From contig CAVSDB010000001.1 of assembly GCA_963726755.1 (NCBI GenBank), positions 558,001 to 622,000 on the forward strand: a DNA stretch of 64,000 nucleotides, in the 5' to 3' direction. Positions 9,458-19,365 of the stretch are shown here, piece after piece. Each line of letters starts with the position of its first letter. Position 1 is the stretch's first letter. The notes beneath the pieces were generated by a model. That model saw nothing but the letters and a program-made list of their open reading frames with translations, searched no databases and was not told the origin of the DNA. Source of the stretch: DATKIY01 sp963726755 (GTDB taxonomy: Bacteria > Actinomycetota > Actinomycetes > JAHEKZ01). A program made the position numbers and the translations under genes.

Positions 9458-11818
9458 ATGAGCTCAAAGCCGACGATCCAGCGTTCCGTCCTCCCCATTC
9501 CTGATCGCGTTGCGACTGGAGTGACGACCTACGACGCGCGCGATCCGGACACTTCGTTCCCCGCGATTGAGTCATTGCGCCCACCGGATGGGGCGCCGAA
9601 CGTATTGGTCATCTTGCTTGACGACATTGGCTTCGGTGCATCGAGTGCATTTGGCGGCCCATGCCCAACCCCTAATGCCGAACGGTTGGCGGGGCGGGGA
9701 CTGAAGTACACCCGCTTTCATACGACGGCGCTGTGTGCCGCGACTCGGCAAGCGCTGTTGACCGGGCGCAACCATCACGCGGTGGGAATGGGCGCGATCA
9801 CTGAGATCGCGACGTCGGCACCGGGGTACAGCTCGCTGCGACCGAACAACGCAGCGCCACTGGCGAAGACGCTGTTGCTCAACGGTTACAGCACTGCCCA
9901 GTTCGGTAAGTGTCATGAGGTCCCGGTTTGGCACACCAGTCCGATGGGTCCGTTCGACCAGTGGCCGACAGGGAGTGGGTTCGAGTACTTCTACGGGTTC
10001 CTGGGTGGAGAGACCAACCAGTACTACCCGGCGCTTTACGAAGGCACAACGGCGGTGGAACCGGCGACCACGCCGGAAGAGGGCTACCACTTCACCGAGG
10101 ACATGACAGACAGAGCGATTGGGTGGGTACGGCAGCAGAAATCCCTGATGCCCGACAAGCCGTTCTTCATGTACTACGCACCAGGAGCCACGCACGCTCC
10201 ACATCACGTGCCCGAGGAGTGGGCCGATCACCATCGTGGGCGATTCGCCGGCGGGTGGGACGTACTCCGCGAAGAGATCTTCAACAAGCAAAAGGCATTG
10301 GGGGTGATTCCTCAGGATGCGAAACTGACCGCGCGTCATGCAGAGATCCCGGCCTATGACGACATGCCTGACGAGTTGAAGCCGGTCTTGGAACGGCAGA
10401 TGGAGGTCTACGCCGGATTCCTCGAACACACCGACCACCACATCGGGCGGCTGCTGGACACCCTCGATGATCTCGAGGTCTACGACGACACTCTCATCTA
10501 CCTCATCATCGGCGACAACGGCGCCAGTGCAGAGGGTTCGATCAACGGCAGCTTCAACGAGATGTTCATCTTCAACGGCGCTGCCGACATGGAAACGCCG
10601 GAGTTTCTGATCTCGCACGTCGACAGCATCGGAAGTCCCGCTGCGTACAACCACTACGCCGTCGGCTGGGCGCACGCGATGTGCACGCCCTACCAGTGGA
10701 CCAAACAGATTGCCTCACACTGGGGCGGCACTCGAAACGGCACAATCGTGTCCTGGCCGAACGGAATCCAGGCGCAAGGTGAGACGCGCCATCAGTTCCA
10801 TCACGTCATTGACGTGGCAGCGACCGTCCTCGACGTAGCTGGCCTACCAGAGCCGTCCTTCGTGGATGGACTTCAGCAGCTGCCGTTGCACGGCGTCAGC
10901 ATGGCCTACTGCTTCGACGAGGCAGATGCCGCGGAGCGTCACGAGACTCAGTACTTCGAGATCATGGGCAACCGCGGTATCTATCACCGCGGTTGGTCTG
11001 CGGTGACCAAGCACCGCACGCCGTGGTTGATGGTGGGGGAGACCCCGTTCGACGACGACTTGTGGGAGCTGTACGACAGCAGCACCGATTGGACTCAGGC
11101 GAACGATCTTTCGCGTGAACAGCCGGACAAGTTGCGGGAACTTCAGCGGTTGTTCCTGCTCGAGGCCACCAAGTTCGGCGTCTTTCCGCTGGACGACAGA
11201 ACGGTCGAGCGCTTCAACGCAGACCTCGCTGGTCGGCCAACGCTGATCAAGGGAACCTCGCAGAAACTCTTCGCCGGTATGGGAAGACTGACTGAGAATA
11301 CGGTGCTCAATCTCAAGAACAAGTCTCACAGCGTCACCGCTGAGATCACCGTCAAAGACGGTTCGAGCAACGGTGTCATCGTGGCTCAGGGCGGAGCGTT
11401 CGCGGGCTGGGTGCTGTACCTCAACGAAGGCCGTCTGACCTACTGCTACAACCTCCTCGGCCTGAGTCGGGTCAAGATCGCAGCCGAGCAGCCAGTACCA
11501 ACCGGTACAACCCAGGTGCGTATGGAGTTCACCTATGACGGAGGGGGCTTGGCCAAGGGTGGCGACGTGCATCTCTTCGTCGCTGGTGACGAAGTGGCGA
11601 CCGGCAGGCTCAACGCGACGATCCCGATGATCTTCTCCGCGGACGAAACCTGCGACGTCGGTCAGGACACGGCATCTGCCGTCAGCGACGACTACACGCC
11701 GACCTCAAGCAAGTTCACCGGGACGATCGGCTGGGTACAACTTGATATCGGCGATGACGATCACGACCACCTCATCACCGATGAGGACCGGTGGCGGGTT
11801 GCCATGGCAAGGCAGTAG
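9458..11818 (+). CDS. Arylsulfatase (type I, AtsA/AtsD-like) with a CxAxR maturation motif
   Basis: A 786-aa sulfatase, about the length of mycobacterial AtsA/AtsD-type enzymes. The metal-binding aspartates are in LLDDIGFG (D55, D56). The formylglycine motif region is ALCAATRQALLTGRNHHAVG, so the residue to be oxidised is C93. The canonical CxPxR is CAATR here, with Ala in the Pro position. Further sites include FGKCHEVPVW (a cysteine where lysine is common), THAPHHVPEEW and IGDNGASAEGS. The C-terminal 200 residues are the usual beta-rich extension. It should hydrolyse sulfate esters. No signal peptide is apparent. It follows the hydrolase gene by 48 bp and ends 7 bp before a convergent aminotransferase. 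Confidence 0.93.
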   Translation: MSSKPTIQRSVLPIPDRVATGVTTYDARDPDTSFPAIESLRPPDGAPNVLVILLDDIGFGASSAFGGPCPTPNAERLAGRGLKYTRFHTTALCAATRQALLTGRNHHAVGMGAITEIATSAPGYSSLRPNNAAPLAKTLLLNGYSTAQFGKCHEVPVWHTSPMGPFDQWPTGSGFEYFYGFLGGETNQYYPALYEGTTAVEPATTPEEGYHFTEDMTDRAIGWVRQQKSLMPDKPFFMYYAPGATHAPHHVPEEWADHHRGRFAGGWDVLREEIFNKQKALGVIPQDAKLTARHAEIPAYDDMPDELKPVLERQMEVYAGFLEHTDHHIGRLLDTLDDLEVYDDTLIYLIIGDNGASAEGSINGSFNEMFIFNGAADMETPEFLISHVDSIGSPAAYNHYAVGWAHAMCTPYQWTKQIASHWGGTRNGTIVSWPNGIQAQGETRHQFHHVIDVAATVLDVAGLPEPSFVDGLQQLPLHGVSMAYCFDEADAAERHETQYFEIMGNRGIYHRGWSAVTKHRTPWLMVGETPFDDDLWELYDSSTDWTQANDLSREQPDKLRELQRLFLLEATKFGVFPLDDRTVERFNADLAGRPTLIKGTSQKLFAGMGRLTENTVLNLKNKSHSVTAEITVKDGSSNGVIVAQGGAFAGWVLYLNEGRLTYCYNLLGLSRVKIAAEQPVPTGTTQVRMEFTYDGGGLAKGGDVHLFVAGDEVATGRLNATIPMIFSADETCDVGQDTASAVSDDYTPTSSKFTGTIGWVQLDIGDDDHDHLITDEDRWRVAMARQ

Positions 11819-11825
11819 CAGAGCG

Positions 11826-13258
11826 TCAGCCGCGCAGTGCCTCAGCGAGTTCGCGGAAGTCGCCGACCAACAGGTCCATGTCTTCGCGGGTGTGAGCCAG
11901 CGACACCAACCACTGCTCGTCTAGTCCGGGCGGGGTGAGGATTCCGCGGTTGACGCCCCACAGCCAACTGAGTTCGGCTGCGCCGAAGTCGGTGCGCTTG
12001 TAGTCGCGGTAATTGCGGACCGGCGTCGTCGACCAGGTCACCGCACCCTTGACGCCGAAGCCGACGGTGTGGGCTGGCAGGTCATGCTCGCCGATGATCG
12101 CGTTCATCGCCCCGAGGGCGTCGACATTGAGCTTCTCCGCCGCCGTGAGGGCCTCGTGGGTGGCGATCTCGTCAAGGGCAACCGCGGCGGCCACGACGAG
12201 CGGGTTGCCGTTGTAGGTGCCGAAGTGCGGCATGCGACCGTCGGTGAGGCAAGCCATGACCTCGGCGCGTCCGCCGAATGCTGCCAGCGGTAGACCGCCG
12301 CCGATGCTCTTGGCCAGACACACCAGGTCCGGCGTGACACCGAGCCGCTGCGAGGCTCCGGCGTACCCGGCGGTGAGGCCGGTCTTGACCTCGTCGAACA
12401 ACAACAGCGCGCCGTTGGCATCGCACATTGCACGCACCCCAGCGAGGTAGCCCTCGTCGGGGACAACGATGCCGACGTTCTCGAGTACCGGCTCCATGAA
12501 TACGCAGGCGACCTCCGAGCCGTGCTCGGCGAAGATCTGCTCTAAGCCGTGCGAGGTCGTTGTACGGGACCACGTGCACCGTGCCGGCCTCCACCTCGAA
12601 GGGCGTGACCGGCGTCGGAGCTTCCTCGGGACCGGCCTCGGCGACTTCTGGCTTCACCGAGACCTGCAGTGCGTCATAGCCGCCGTGGTAGCCGCCCTCA
12701 ATCTTGATGATGGCCTTGCGCTCGGTGAACGCGCGAGCGGTGCGCAGCGCGTACATCGTCGACTCGGTTCCCGAGTTGGTGAAACGCAGTTGGTCGAGGC
12801 TGAAGCGTCGTTGGAAACGCTCGGCCGCCTCGGTCGCAGAAGGCGACGGTGTGACGAACAGCGTGCCGGTCTCAAGAGCCTTGGCGACTGCGGCGACGAC
12901 CGTGGGGTTGAGGTGGCCAGCGAGCATCGCACCGAAGCCCATCGAGAGGTCGAGCAACTTGCGGCCGTCGACGTCGGTGAGCCAGGCACCTTTGGCGCTG
13001 TTGATCGCCACGGGGTACGGATCCCAGTGCTGGAACGACGAGGGGACGCCGAGCGGCAAGCGACCCGAGGGCGCGTTTGTGGTGCGCACCCGAGCCGGGG
13101 GTCTGCGCCTCGAACCGCTCCCACTCGGCTGCGAGCAGGGACTTCACGCGGTCTGGATCGAGCGGGGCGGCGCTCTCGGGGACAACCCGATAGGTAGCCG
13201 GGTCGTGCGCGGGCCAGGTCACAGGAGTTGGGGAGGCGGGTTCGGTGTATGCGCTCAT
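11826..13258 (-). CDS. Class III PLP aminotransferase, glutamate-1-semialdehyde aminomutase-like, two frame changes
   Basis: One gene on the minus strand in three frames, starting at the ATG at 13258. Shifts lie at about 13085-13100 and 12540-12550. The middle frame has SSFQHWDPYPVAINSAKGAW, LLDLSMGFGAMLAGH, FTNSGTESTMYALRTARAFT and GGYHGGYDAL. The last frame has LLLFDEVKTGL (PLP aspartate) and LAKSIGGGLPLAAFGG (Schiff-base lysine). Class III enzymes of this branch shift or transfer amino groups; HemL itself makes 5-aminolevulinate. No other haem gene is near, so a role as a HemL paralogue acting on an amino sugar or amino acid is equally possible. It begins 21 nt after the ROK gene end and may be the tail of that operon. 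Confidence 0.82.
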
Positions 13259-13278
13259 CTCGGCACTGTACCGGCGCT

Positions 13279-14249
13279 TCAGCTCAGATGGAGGGGGTGA
13301 TCGAGATCCATTCGAGCCAGATCAGCCGCACCGATGAGCCCGGCGTCGTTGCCGAGCTCAGCCAACTTCAGCCGAGGAGGCGAGCGGTGAGCACCAGCTG
13401 GGAGGAATCGTTGGTAAGCAGCGCGCGTAGGCGCGAGTAGGACCTCACCTGCTTCGGCGACCCCACCGCCAAGGACGAAGCAGCCAGGGTCCAAGACCGC
13501 AGTCAAGACAGCAAGACCGCGTCCGAGCCAGCCGGCAATGTACTCAAACGACTCCACAGCCAACGGGTCCCCGACGACGGGCCGCTTGCGCGATGTGGTC
13601 ACCGCGAATGCCTTCGAGGGTTCCATCACCGAGGGAGAGCAGAAGCCGGGCTCGTGACGGCTGGGCTGTGCTGAGGTCGCGTGCGGTACGAACCAGCGCT
13701 CGTCCGCTGGCATATTCCTCGAGGCACCCCCGTGCCCCGCAGCTACATTCGATCCCGTCAGGGACGATCTGCAGGTGTCCGATATCGGAGGCTGCACCGG
13801 TCGCTCCGCGGCGGATCGAGCCGCCGTCGATGACGCCACCGCCGATCCCGGTCCCGACAGTCACCATGACCAGGTGTGACTCATTTCGGCCAGCTCCGAA
13901 TCGATACTCTGCCCATGCTGCGGTGTTGGCGTCATCTTCAAGGACGGCGGGCAGGCCGGTCCCTTGTTCGATCACCTCGCGGACCGGAACGTCGACCCAG
14001 CCGAGGTTGGCGGCGAACGCAACGCGCTCGCCGACTTGCGTCCAACAGGCCAGCCACGCCAATCCCGATGGCGCTGACCTCGTGGCCGTTACGCAGGCCA
14101 ATGATTAGCTCGACGATCTCCGAGAGGGTGCCGGCGGCGTCATTGGTTGAAATCGGCCGGCGTACTTGCGTCATGACCTGACCCGAATTGTTGACAACCC
14201 CGACGGCAACCTTCGTGCCGCCGATGTCCACACCGACGGTGACGGTCAT
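13279..14249 (-). CDS. ROK-family sugar kinase (glucokinase / GlcNAc-kinase type), two frame changes
   Basis: Single minus-strand gene read in three frames, with shifts near 14040 and near 13570. The N-terminal phosphate loop is VGVDIGGTKVAVGVV. The middle part has LEDDANTAAWAEYRFG, VTVGTGIGGG and the ROK zinc motif CSCGARGCLEEYASG. The C-terminal part has WLGRGLAVLTAVLDPGCFVL followed by GGGVAEAG. There is no N-terminal helix-turn-helix, so it is an enzyme and not a ROK repressor. It probably phosphorylates the hexose or N-acetylhexosamine brought in by the ABC importer directly upstream (4-nt overlap with the permease). With NagA in the locus, GlcNAc is a reasonable substrate, but this is inferred from context. 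Confidence 0.87.
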
Positions 14250-15097
14250 CGAATGGTTCCTTCAGTGATGCCGCTGATGACCTGTCGATGGAAGATGACG
14301 TAGATCGCAATCACAGGGATGGTCACGATCGACAAAGCAGCGAAGAGCATCGGATAGTCAGTGGCGTACTTACCGGTAAACGCCAGTAGTCCAACCGGAA
14401 TGGTCTTGTACTCGTCACTTTGGATGTAGAGGGTGGCGAGCAGAAACTCGTTCCAGGTTGCCAGGATCGAGAACACCGCCACGGTGGCAAGCCCCGGTCT
14501 GATAAGGGGGATGACCAGTACGAAGAACATCCGCACGTCTCCGCATCCGTCCATTCGGGCGGACTCGAACACCTCTTTAGGCAACGTGTCCAGGTACGCC
14601 TTGAGCAGATACACCGCCAGTGACAGACCAAGCCCGATGTACGGAATGATCAGGGCCCACCTGGTGTCAGTGATGTACAGCTTGTCGAGCAGCGTGCTCT
14701 GGGCGATGAAGTACGACTGCACGGGCAACAGCAAACCCAAAGCCATGAAGACCAAGAAGAACCCGCGGAGTCGAAACCTGAGCCGGCTCAGCGCGAACGC
14801 AGCCATCGCACCGAACACCAGGATCGCGAACACCGAAACGGTCGTGACGATCATGCTGTTGATGACGTACCTGCCGAGCCCGCCCTCCTGCCATGCCCGC
14901 CCGAGGATGGAGAGGTCGATGGACTTCGGTAGTGCCCACGGGTTGGCGAAGATCTCTTCTTGTTTCTTGAAGGAAGAAAGCACCATCCAGACCAGGGGAA
15001 GGAGATAGATCAACGCAATGATGGTCATGACCACGTAGTAAGTGGCGCCAGAGGCAAACGCCAGCCGAGATTTGGGGCGTCGCTTAGTACTCGACAT
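14246..15097 (-). CDS. Sugar ABC transporter permease, MalG/GanQ type (CUT1)
   Basis: Integral membrane subunit with six predicted helices. It begins near MSSTKRRPKSR, followed by a first helix (IIALIYLLPLVWMVLSSFK). The EAA coupling loop reads LPKEVFESARMDGCGDVRMF, and the C-terminus FHRQVISGITEGTIR is typical of the MalG family. The ATG at 15097 is preferred; GTG codons up to 15109 are alternatives, and a GAGG lies just upstream. The gene overlaps the upstream permease by 14 nt and the downstream ROK kinase by 4 nt. The missing ATPase is most likely the UgpC/MsmK-type protein encoded at 24406-25494. Confidence 0.92.
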   Translation of the reverse strand: MSSTKRRPKSRLAFASGATYYVVMTIIALIYLLPLVWMVLSSFKKQEEIFANPWALPKSIDLSILGRAWQEGGLGRYVINSMIVTTVSVFAILVFGAMAAFALSRLRFRLRGFFLVFMALGLLLPVQSYFIAQSTLLDKLYITDTRWALIIPYIGLGLSLAVYLLKAYLDTLPKEVFESARMDGCGDVRMFFVLVIPLIRPGLATVAVFSILATWNEFLLATLYIQSDEYKTIPVGLLAFTGKYATDYPMLFAALSIVTIPVIAIYVIFHRQVISGITEGTIR

Positions 15098-15965
15098 CGA
15101 CACCACCACCTCTTCGCAACTTGGCGTACATCAGACCGATGCTGACCACGACGATCGTCATGATCAGGGACAGTGCCGCCCCATACCCGACTTCGTGGTC
15201 TCGGAACACGACGGAAACCAGATAGGTCGTCACAATCTCTGTTGCGTGGTCTGGACCACCGTTTGTCATGACATAGAACAGGTCGAAGCTTTGAAAGGCA
15301 CCAGTGATACACAACAGCGCGGCAACCTCAGTCATCCCGCGAACCATGGGTACCTTAATTTTGAAAAACAATCCCCACTCTGAGCTCCCATCGAGGCGGG
15401 CTGCCTCAAGGATCGAAGACGGGATGCGCGAAAGCGCTGCGTAGAAGATTGCCATGTAGAACCCGGCGTAGATCCAGCCGGAGACAACCGAGACGGCCAT
15501 CAACGCCGTTCTTGGGTCGCCAAGCCAGACGCGTCTGAGGTCGTCTTGCCCGATTGCGGTCAAGAAAGAGTTGAGGAGCCCGCCATCATCGCTGTAGATG
15601 AACGACCACAGAACGGCGATCACAACCATGGGCAGCATTACGGGAATGAAGAACGCAATTCGATACCAACCGGTGCGTCGGCCCCTCACCGACACCAGGC
15701 CAGCTAAGGCAAACCCGACCGCAACTTCGAGTATCAGGGTGGCCGCGATGTAGATAAAGGTGTTGACGTACGTCTTGCGATAGACGGTGTCCTGGAACGC
15801 TCGGGTGAAGTTGTCAAAACCGATGAAGTGAATCTGGTTACTGCCGGACCAACTGTTGAAACTGAGCCAGATCGTCCCGAGGACGGGTATCCCCACCACA
15901 AAGGCGAAGAACAGGACGGCCGGAGCCACCAGCAAGTAGGCCGACCATCGGCTACTCGGTTTCAC
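15084..15965 (-). CDS. Sugar ABC transporter permease, MalF/UgpA type (CUT1)
   Basis: A 293-aa membrane protein. It opens with a helix (AYLLVAPAVLFFAFVVGIPV) and the CUT1 segment IWLSFNSW, then FIGFDNFTRAF. The coupling loop is IPSSILEAARLDGSSEWGLF, the expected EAA-type motif. The C-terminal region has GGPDHATEIVTTYL, typical of MalF/UgpA relatives. It forms the heterodimeric channel with the downstream MalG-type subunit. It lies 12 nt after the binding lipoprotein gene, in a continuous minus-strand operon. Confidence 0.92.
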   Translation of the reverse strand: MKPSSRWSAYLLVAPAVLFFAFVVGIPVLGTIWLSFNSWSGSNQIHFIGFDNFTRAFQDTVYRKTYVNTFIYIAATLILEVAVGFALAGLVSVRGRRTGWYRIAFFIPVMLPMVVIAVLWSFIYSDDGGLLNSFLTAIGQDDLRRVWLGDPRTALMAVSVVSGWIYAGFYMAIFYAALSRIPSSILEAARLDGSSEWGLFFKIKVPMVRGMTEVAALLCITGAFQSFDLFYVMTNGGPDHATEIVTTYLVSVVFRDHEVGYGAALSLIMTIVVVSIGLMYAKLRRGGGVDVEY

Positions 15966-15977
15966 TCCGCCTCGCTC

Positions 15978-17270
15978 TCAGTCTGTGGGTAGCCCCTCGA
16001 CCCGTGACTGAGCTTCGTCAAGCGCCTCCTGCGGAGTCTTCAAGCCACCGATGACTGCGGCCGCTGCGGTATAGAACTCATCGGCGCGTTTGACGTCAAG
16101 GGTGTCCGCTGGAGCGACGGTTACTGGTGCACCACTGAGTAGAGCGGCAAGCGAGACGGTATTCGGATCGGCTTTGACGCCCTTGAATGGGTCCTTAGTG
16201 AGGGGAGTGAGTCCGGCCTTTGCGAACATCTGTGAGGACTCCTCGGTGCTCATCAAGGCGAGGAAGTCTGTGGCTGCCTGGATGTGCTCACTGTGTGCGT
16301 TGACCATGAACCCCGTGGACACGCCCAGCACACTTTGGGGGTCCCCAGCTCCGTCGATCTGCGGCATGTTGAAGTAGCCCAAGTTAAGACCTGGCGCCTG
16401 AGTGACCTGATCGGATACCAACCAACTTCCGATGCCAATCATCCCAGCGTTCCCTAGCAGGAACTCGGACGTTGCTTGGTCATCTGGGAGAGCGTTCACG
16501 CTGTCATTGATGTAGCCGTTGTCCGCGAGTTCTTGAAGGTGGCCGAAGGCGGTCACCATCTCGGGGGAGTTCATCGGCTGCTCACCCATGATCGCGGCGA
16601 CGTAGGCGTCATTGCCGACCTGGCGCTCGGCGAGGTGTGAAGCAATGCTCCCTACAGGCCACTTGTCCTTGTTGCCGTCGATCAGTGGCGTGATCCCAGC
16701 CGCCTTAAGCGCGGCACAGACATCCATGAATTCTGCCCACGTCTTGGGGGGCGTCAGGTTGTTGGCTGCGAAGACGTCTTTGTCGTACCAGAAGACATTG
16801 GTGACGTCTCCGCTCCACGGGACCATGTAGGTCTTTCCGTCGATCGTCATCCCCGAGTAGGCGCTATCGGCAATGCGATCGGTGAACGCCGGCTGTGAAA
16901 CCTCCTCAGTGATGTCTGCGCCAAATCCGTCGTCAACCTTTGTCTGCATCCTGGTTCCAGGACGTTCGAAATAGACGTCGGGCGCGTCGCGGGAGTTCAG
17001 TAAGTTGGTAATTCCGATGGTCTCGTAGGTGTCGTCCTCTTGAATAATGATTTCGACTGTTCGACCCGGATACTTGTCTTCGTACTCCTGCTTGAGCGTT
17101 GTGAAGATGCTGTCTACCGCTTTGCCCGTCGAACCCATCGCGACCCGGATCGTGAAGTTTTCGGAGTCGCTTTGTGAGCCTGAGTCTGAGCTGCAAGCGG
17201 CGAGCATGGCGGCAAGGGCGACGGCAGCGGCCGTGGCGGCAATCAGCCGGGTGCGGGGGCGGACAGTCAC
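15978..17270 (-). CDS. Sugar ABC transporter substrate-binding lipoprotein (family 1, CUT1)
   Basis: A 430-aa secreted lipoprotein. It has a basic N-terminus (MTVRPRTRLI), an Ala/Leu-rich hydrophobic core and the lipobox LAAC, with the lipidated Cys at about residue 26 followed by a Ser/Asp linker. The mature domain shows the family-1 pattern, including DAPDVYFERPG, KTYMVPWSGDVTNVFWYDKD, TWAEFMDVCAALKAAG and IGIGSWLVSD. It captures the sugar outside the membrane for the two permeases downstream. It sits 38 nt after a Gfo/Idh gene, so it is probably cotranscribed with the GH84 and oxidoreductase genes. The ligand is probably an amino sugar or N-acetylglucosaminide (inference from neighbours). 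Confidence 0.93.
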   Translation of the reverse strand: MTVRPRTRLIAATAAAVALAAMLAACSSDSGSQSDSENFTIRVAMGSTGKAVDSIFTTLKQEYEDKYPGRTVEIIIQEDDTYETIGITNLLNSRDAPDVYFERPGTRMQTKVDDGFGADITEEVSQPAFTDRIADSAYSGMTIDGKTYMVPWSGDVTNVFWYDKDVFAANNLTPPKTWAEFMDVCAALKAAGITPLIDGNKDKWPVGSIASHLAERQVGNDAYVAAIMGEQPMNSPEMVTAFGHLQELADNGYINDSVNALPDDQATSEFLLGNAGMIGIGSWLVSDQVTQAPGLNLGYFNMPQIDGAGDPQSVLGVSTGFMVNAHSEHIQAATDFLALMSTEESSQMFAKAGLTPLTKDPFKGVKADPNTVSLAALLSGAPVTVAPADTLDVKRADEFYTAAAAVIGGLKTPQEALDEAQSRVEGLPTD

Positions 17271-17308
17271 GCATGGTCACCTCTGGTTATCTGGCCGTCG
17301 AATGGTTG

Positions 17309-18352
17309 TTAGACCCTACTGGATTCATCGGTTCCAGGGACGTCTTCGTCAGACACGATCTCGACGCGCTCGTGGGTTTGGAACGACTGAACGCAGGCCT
17401 CTAGGGCAGCGGCACCGCGCACGGGATCCTGCCGGTCATAGCGAAGGGGCGAACCCGACTGCACCGCCCGGGACACGGTGTCGGCCTGCAGTGTGTAGTG
17501 GTCGACAGGTGGGACCGACTCATATCGGATCGTGTCGTCGACCATTACCGAGAAACCGGCCTTGCCGGGTACGCCGAAAAAGGCACTGGGCACCTCGATC
17601 CGGCCCACGGATCCGTGGATGCTGAGGGTGTCCTCGTCGGCAGCCCACATACCGCACTTCAGCAGCAGCGAGATGTCGCCAGGGAACTCGACCAGCGCGC
17701 TGGTCATCATGTCGATTCCGCCGTGATCTGTCGAGACCTGAGCATTGGCTGTCACGGCAACGGGCTCAGTGCCGAGCAACTGTCGAGCCGCGTGCATGAC
17801 ATAGCAGCCAACGTCGTATAGAGCGCCGCCACCTGGATGCCCTGCGAACGCAGTCAAGTCAACTTCATCGCTCGCGTTAAAGGTGAAGGTTCCAGAGATG
17901 CTGCGAACCTCACCGATCTCGCCTGAGTGCACGATGTCGTGCAGCCGGTCATAACGTGGGTGATTGCCGTACATGAAAGCCTCAACGAGCACCACGTTGG
18001 CAGCCCGGGCTGCGTCGACCATCAGCTGCGCGTCGGTTGCCGTTATGGCCATCGGCTTCTCACAGAGAATGTGTTTGCCCGCAGCCGCTGCGGCCAGTAC
18101 CCACTCCAGGTGCAGGAAGTTTGGCAGCGGAATGTAGACCGCCTCGATGTCAGGGTCAGCGAGCAACTCTGCGTACGAGGCGTACGCCTTGGGGATCGCC
18201 AAGGATCGAGCCGCCGCTTCGGCTCGATCCGATGTTCGACTGGCAATGGCAACGACCTCGGTGTGCTCGGAAAGAGACATCGCAGGAACCACAGTTTCGG
18301 TGATTCCGGCGGTCCCGAGCACTCCCCAACGTACGGGTCGAGTCGACGTCAT
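17309..18352 (-). CDS. Gfo/Idh/MocA-family NAD(P)-dependent oxidoreductase (first copy)
   Basis: A 347-aa oxidoreductase with an N-terminal Rossmann fold: VRWGVLGTAGITETVVPAM is the dinucleotide loop and IASRTSDRAEA the strand that usually sets cofactor preference. The catalytic EKP motif is in GKHILCEKPMAIT. The C-terminal half has the family's alpha/beta domain, with GGALYDVGCYVMHAARQLLG holding the usual acid/histidine segment. These enzymes oxidise or reduce sugars, inositols or imines. The gene overlaps the MDR dehydrogenase by 4 nt, and a second Gfo/Idh gene lies on the other side of that dehydrogenase. A sugar substrate is likely; the reaction is not determinable. Confidence 0.9.
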   Translation of the reverse strand: MTSTRPVRWGVLGTAGITETVVPAMSLSEHTEVVAIASRTSDRAEAAARSLAIPKAYASYAELLADPDIEAVYIPLPNFLHLEWVLAAAAAGKHILCEKPMAITATDAQLMVDAARAANVVLVEAFMYGNHPRYDRLHDIVHSGEIGEVRSISGTFTFNASDEVDLTAFAGHPGGGALYDVGCYVMHAARQLLGTEPVAVTANAQVSTDHGGIDMMTSALVEFPGDISLLLKCGMWAADEDTLSIHGSVGRIEVPSAFFGVPGKAGFSVMVDDTIRYESVPPVDHYTLQADTVSRAVQSGSPLRYDRQDPVRGAAALEACVQSFQTHERVEIVSDEDVPGTDESSRV

Positions 18353-19365
18353 TCCGACTCCTTCGTCCAGTCGAGGATGACGCCGAGAAACTGTGACCTG
18401 TCTGCGCGCAAGGATTCATACACCTCGGGTGCTTGACTTGGTTGGAACCGATGTGTGACCAAGCAATCCACATCCATCCGACTGGTGGAGACCCAGTCGA
18501 AGAAGAGTGAAGTCATGGCCGACAACGTCCACGGGTCCCGCAGGCTGGAGATCGCTGGAGCCGCCGAGGCGTGCACGCCGAGCACTGAAACCGAGTCAGC
18601 CACGATTCGTGGTCCGAGTTGTTGGCGACTTGGCGTCGGTGTGTCGCCGAGGAGGATTACTCGACCAAGCTGGTGGACCAGTCGTGTGGTGGGCGCAAGC
18701 ACGTCCGGGTGGCCGGTGATGTCGAAGGCGACGTCGACCATCGCACCGTCAGTAATTTCACGCACGTCCTCCAGCGCAGTAACGACGTCTGCGTGAAGCA
18801 CTTCCGTGGCGCCGCCCTTTCGGGCCAACGCCGCGCGTGATTGGCCAGGATCGATACCGATGATCTGACGCGCTCCGCTGAGCCTTAGGTATTGCACGAC
18901 GAGCTGACCCAGGATGCCTAGCCCCACCACGACCGCGGTTTCACCCAGTTCGAGTTGAGCGCGACGCACACCCAGTTGCGCCGTACACGCCAGGGATGCC
19001 CAGCAGGCCTGCTCGCTGGTCACCGATTCGGGGACAACGACACAGTCTGCCGCTGGGACGACGAAAGTGGACTGGTGCGGTGTGCTCGTCGCGACGCGGT
19101 CTCCCACGGCTACGCCGGAAACGTTAGGACCAACGTCCACCACCGTCGAGGTCATGCTGTAGCCGGGGGAGAAGGGGTACTCAACCCACTCCTCCCAAAA
19201 CGTGCCGTGGTCGAAGGTGCCAGCCAGGCAAAAGCTCTCGGTCCCGGTACTGATGAGGGATGCCATTGCCCGGCATCTGACTTCGCCGTCGCCCGGTTGT
19301 CCAACCTCACTCTCCAATAGTTCGACCTCGCGTGGCCGCGGGAAGTTGATCTGCAGTGACCTCAT
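18349..19365 (-). CDS. Medium-chain dehydrogenase/reductase, zinc-free BchC-like type
   Basis: A 338-aa MDR protein. The cofactor loop is VVVGLGILGQLVVQYL, followed by IIGIDPGQSRAALARKGGA. The N-terminal GroES-like domain has ASLISTGTESF where zinc alcohol dehydrogenases have a catalytic-zinc Cys, and the four-cysteine structural zinc lobe is absent. This resembles the BchC-like and Gfo-associated dehydrogenases. The conserved GYSMTSTVVDVG and VGDRVAT segments are present. It overlaps both flanking Gfo/Idh genes by 4 nt, so the three oxidoreductases are translationally coupled. It probably oxidises a hydroxyl of a sugar intermediate without metal catalysis. Confidence 0.88.
   Translation of the reverse strand: MRSLQINFPRPREVELLESEVGQPGDGEVRCRAMASLISTGTESFCLAGTFDHGTFWEEWVEYPFSPGYSMTSTVVDVGPNVSGVAVGDRVATSTPHQSTFVVPAADCVVVPESVTSEQACWASLACTAQLGVRRAQLELGETAVVVGLGILGQLVVQYLRLSGARQIIGIDPGQSRAALARKGGATEVLHADVVTALEDVREITDGAMVDVAFDITGHPDVLAPTTRLVHQLGRVILLGDTPTPSRQQLGPRIVADSVSVLGVHASAAPAISSLRDPWTLSAMTSLFFDWVSTSRMDVDCLVTHRFQPSQAPEVYESLRADRSQFLGVILDWTKESE

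Noticed and set aside
17271..17340. DasR-like site near the sugar-binding protein gene (TTGTTAGACC)
   Set aside because: It does not fit the palindromic TGGTCTAGACCA-type consensus; no good site was found elsewhere in the amino-sugar locus.
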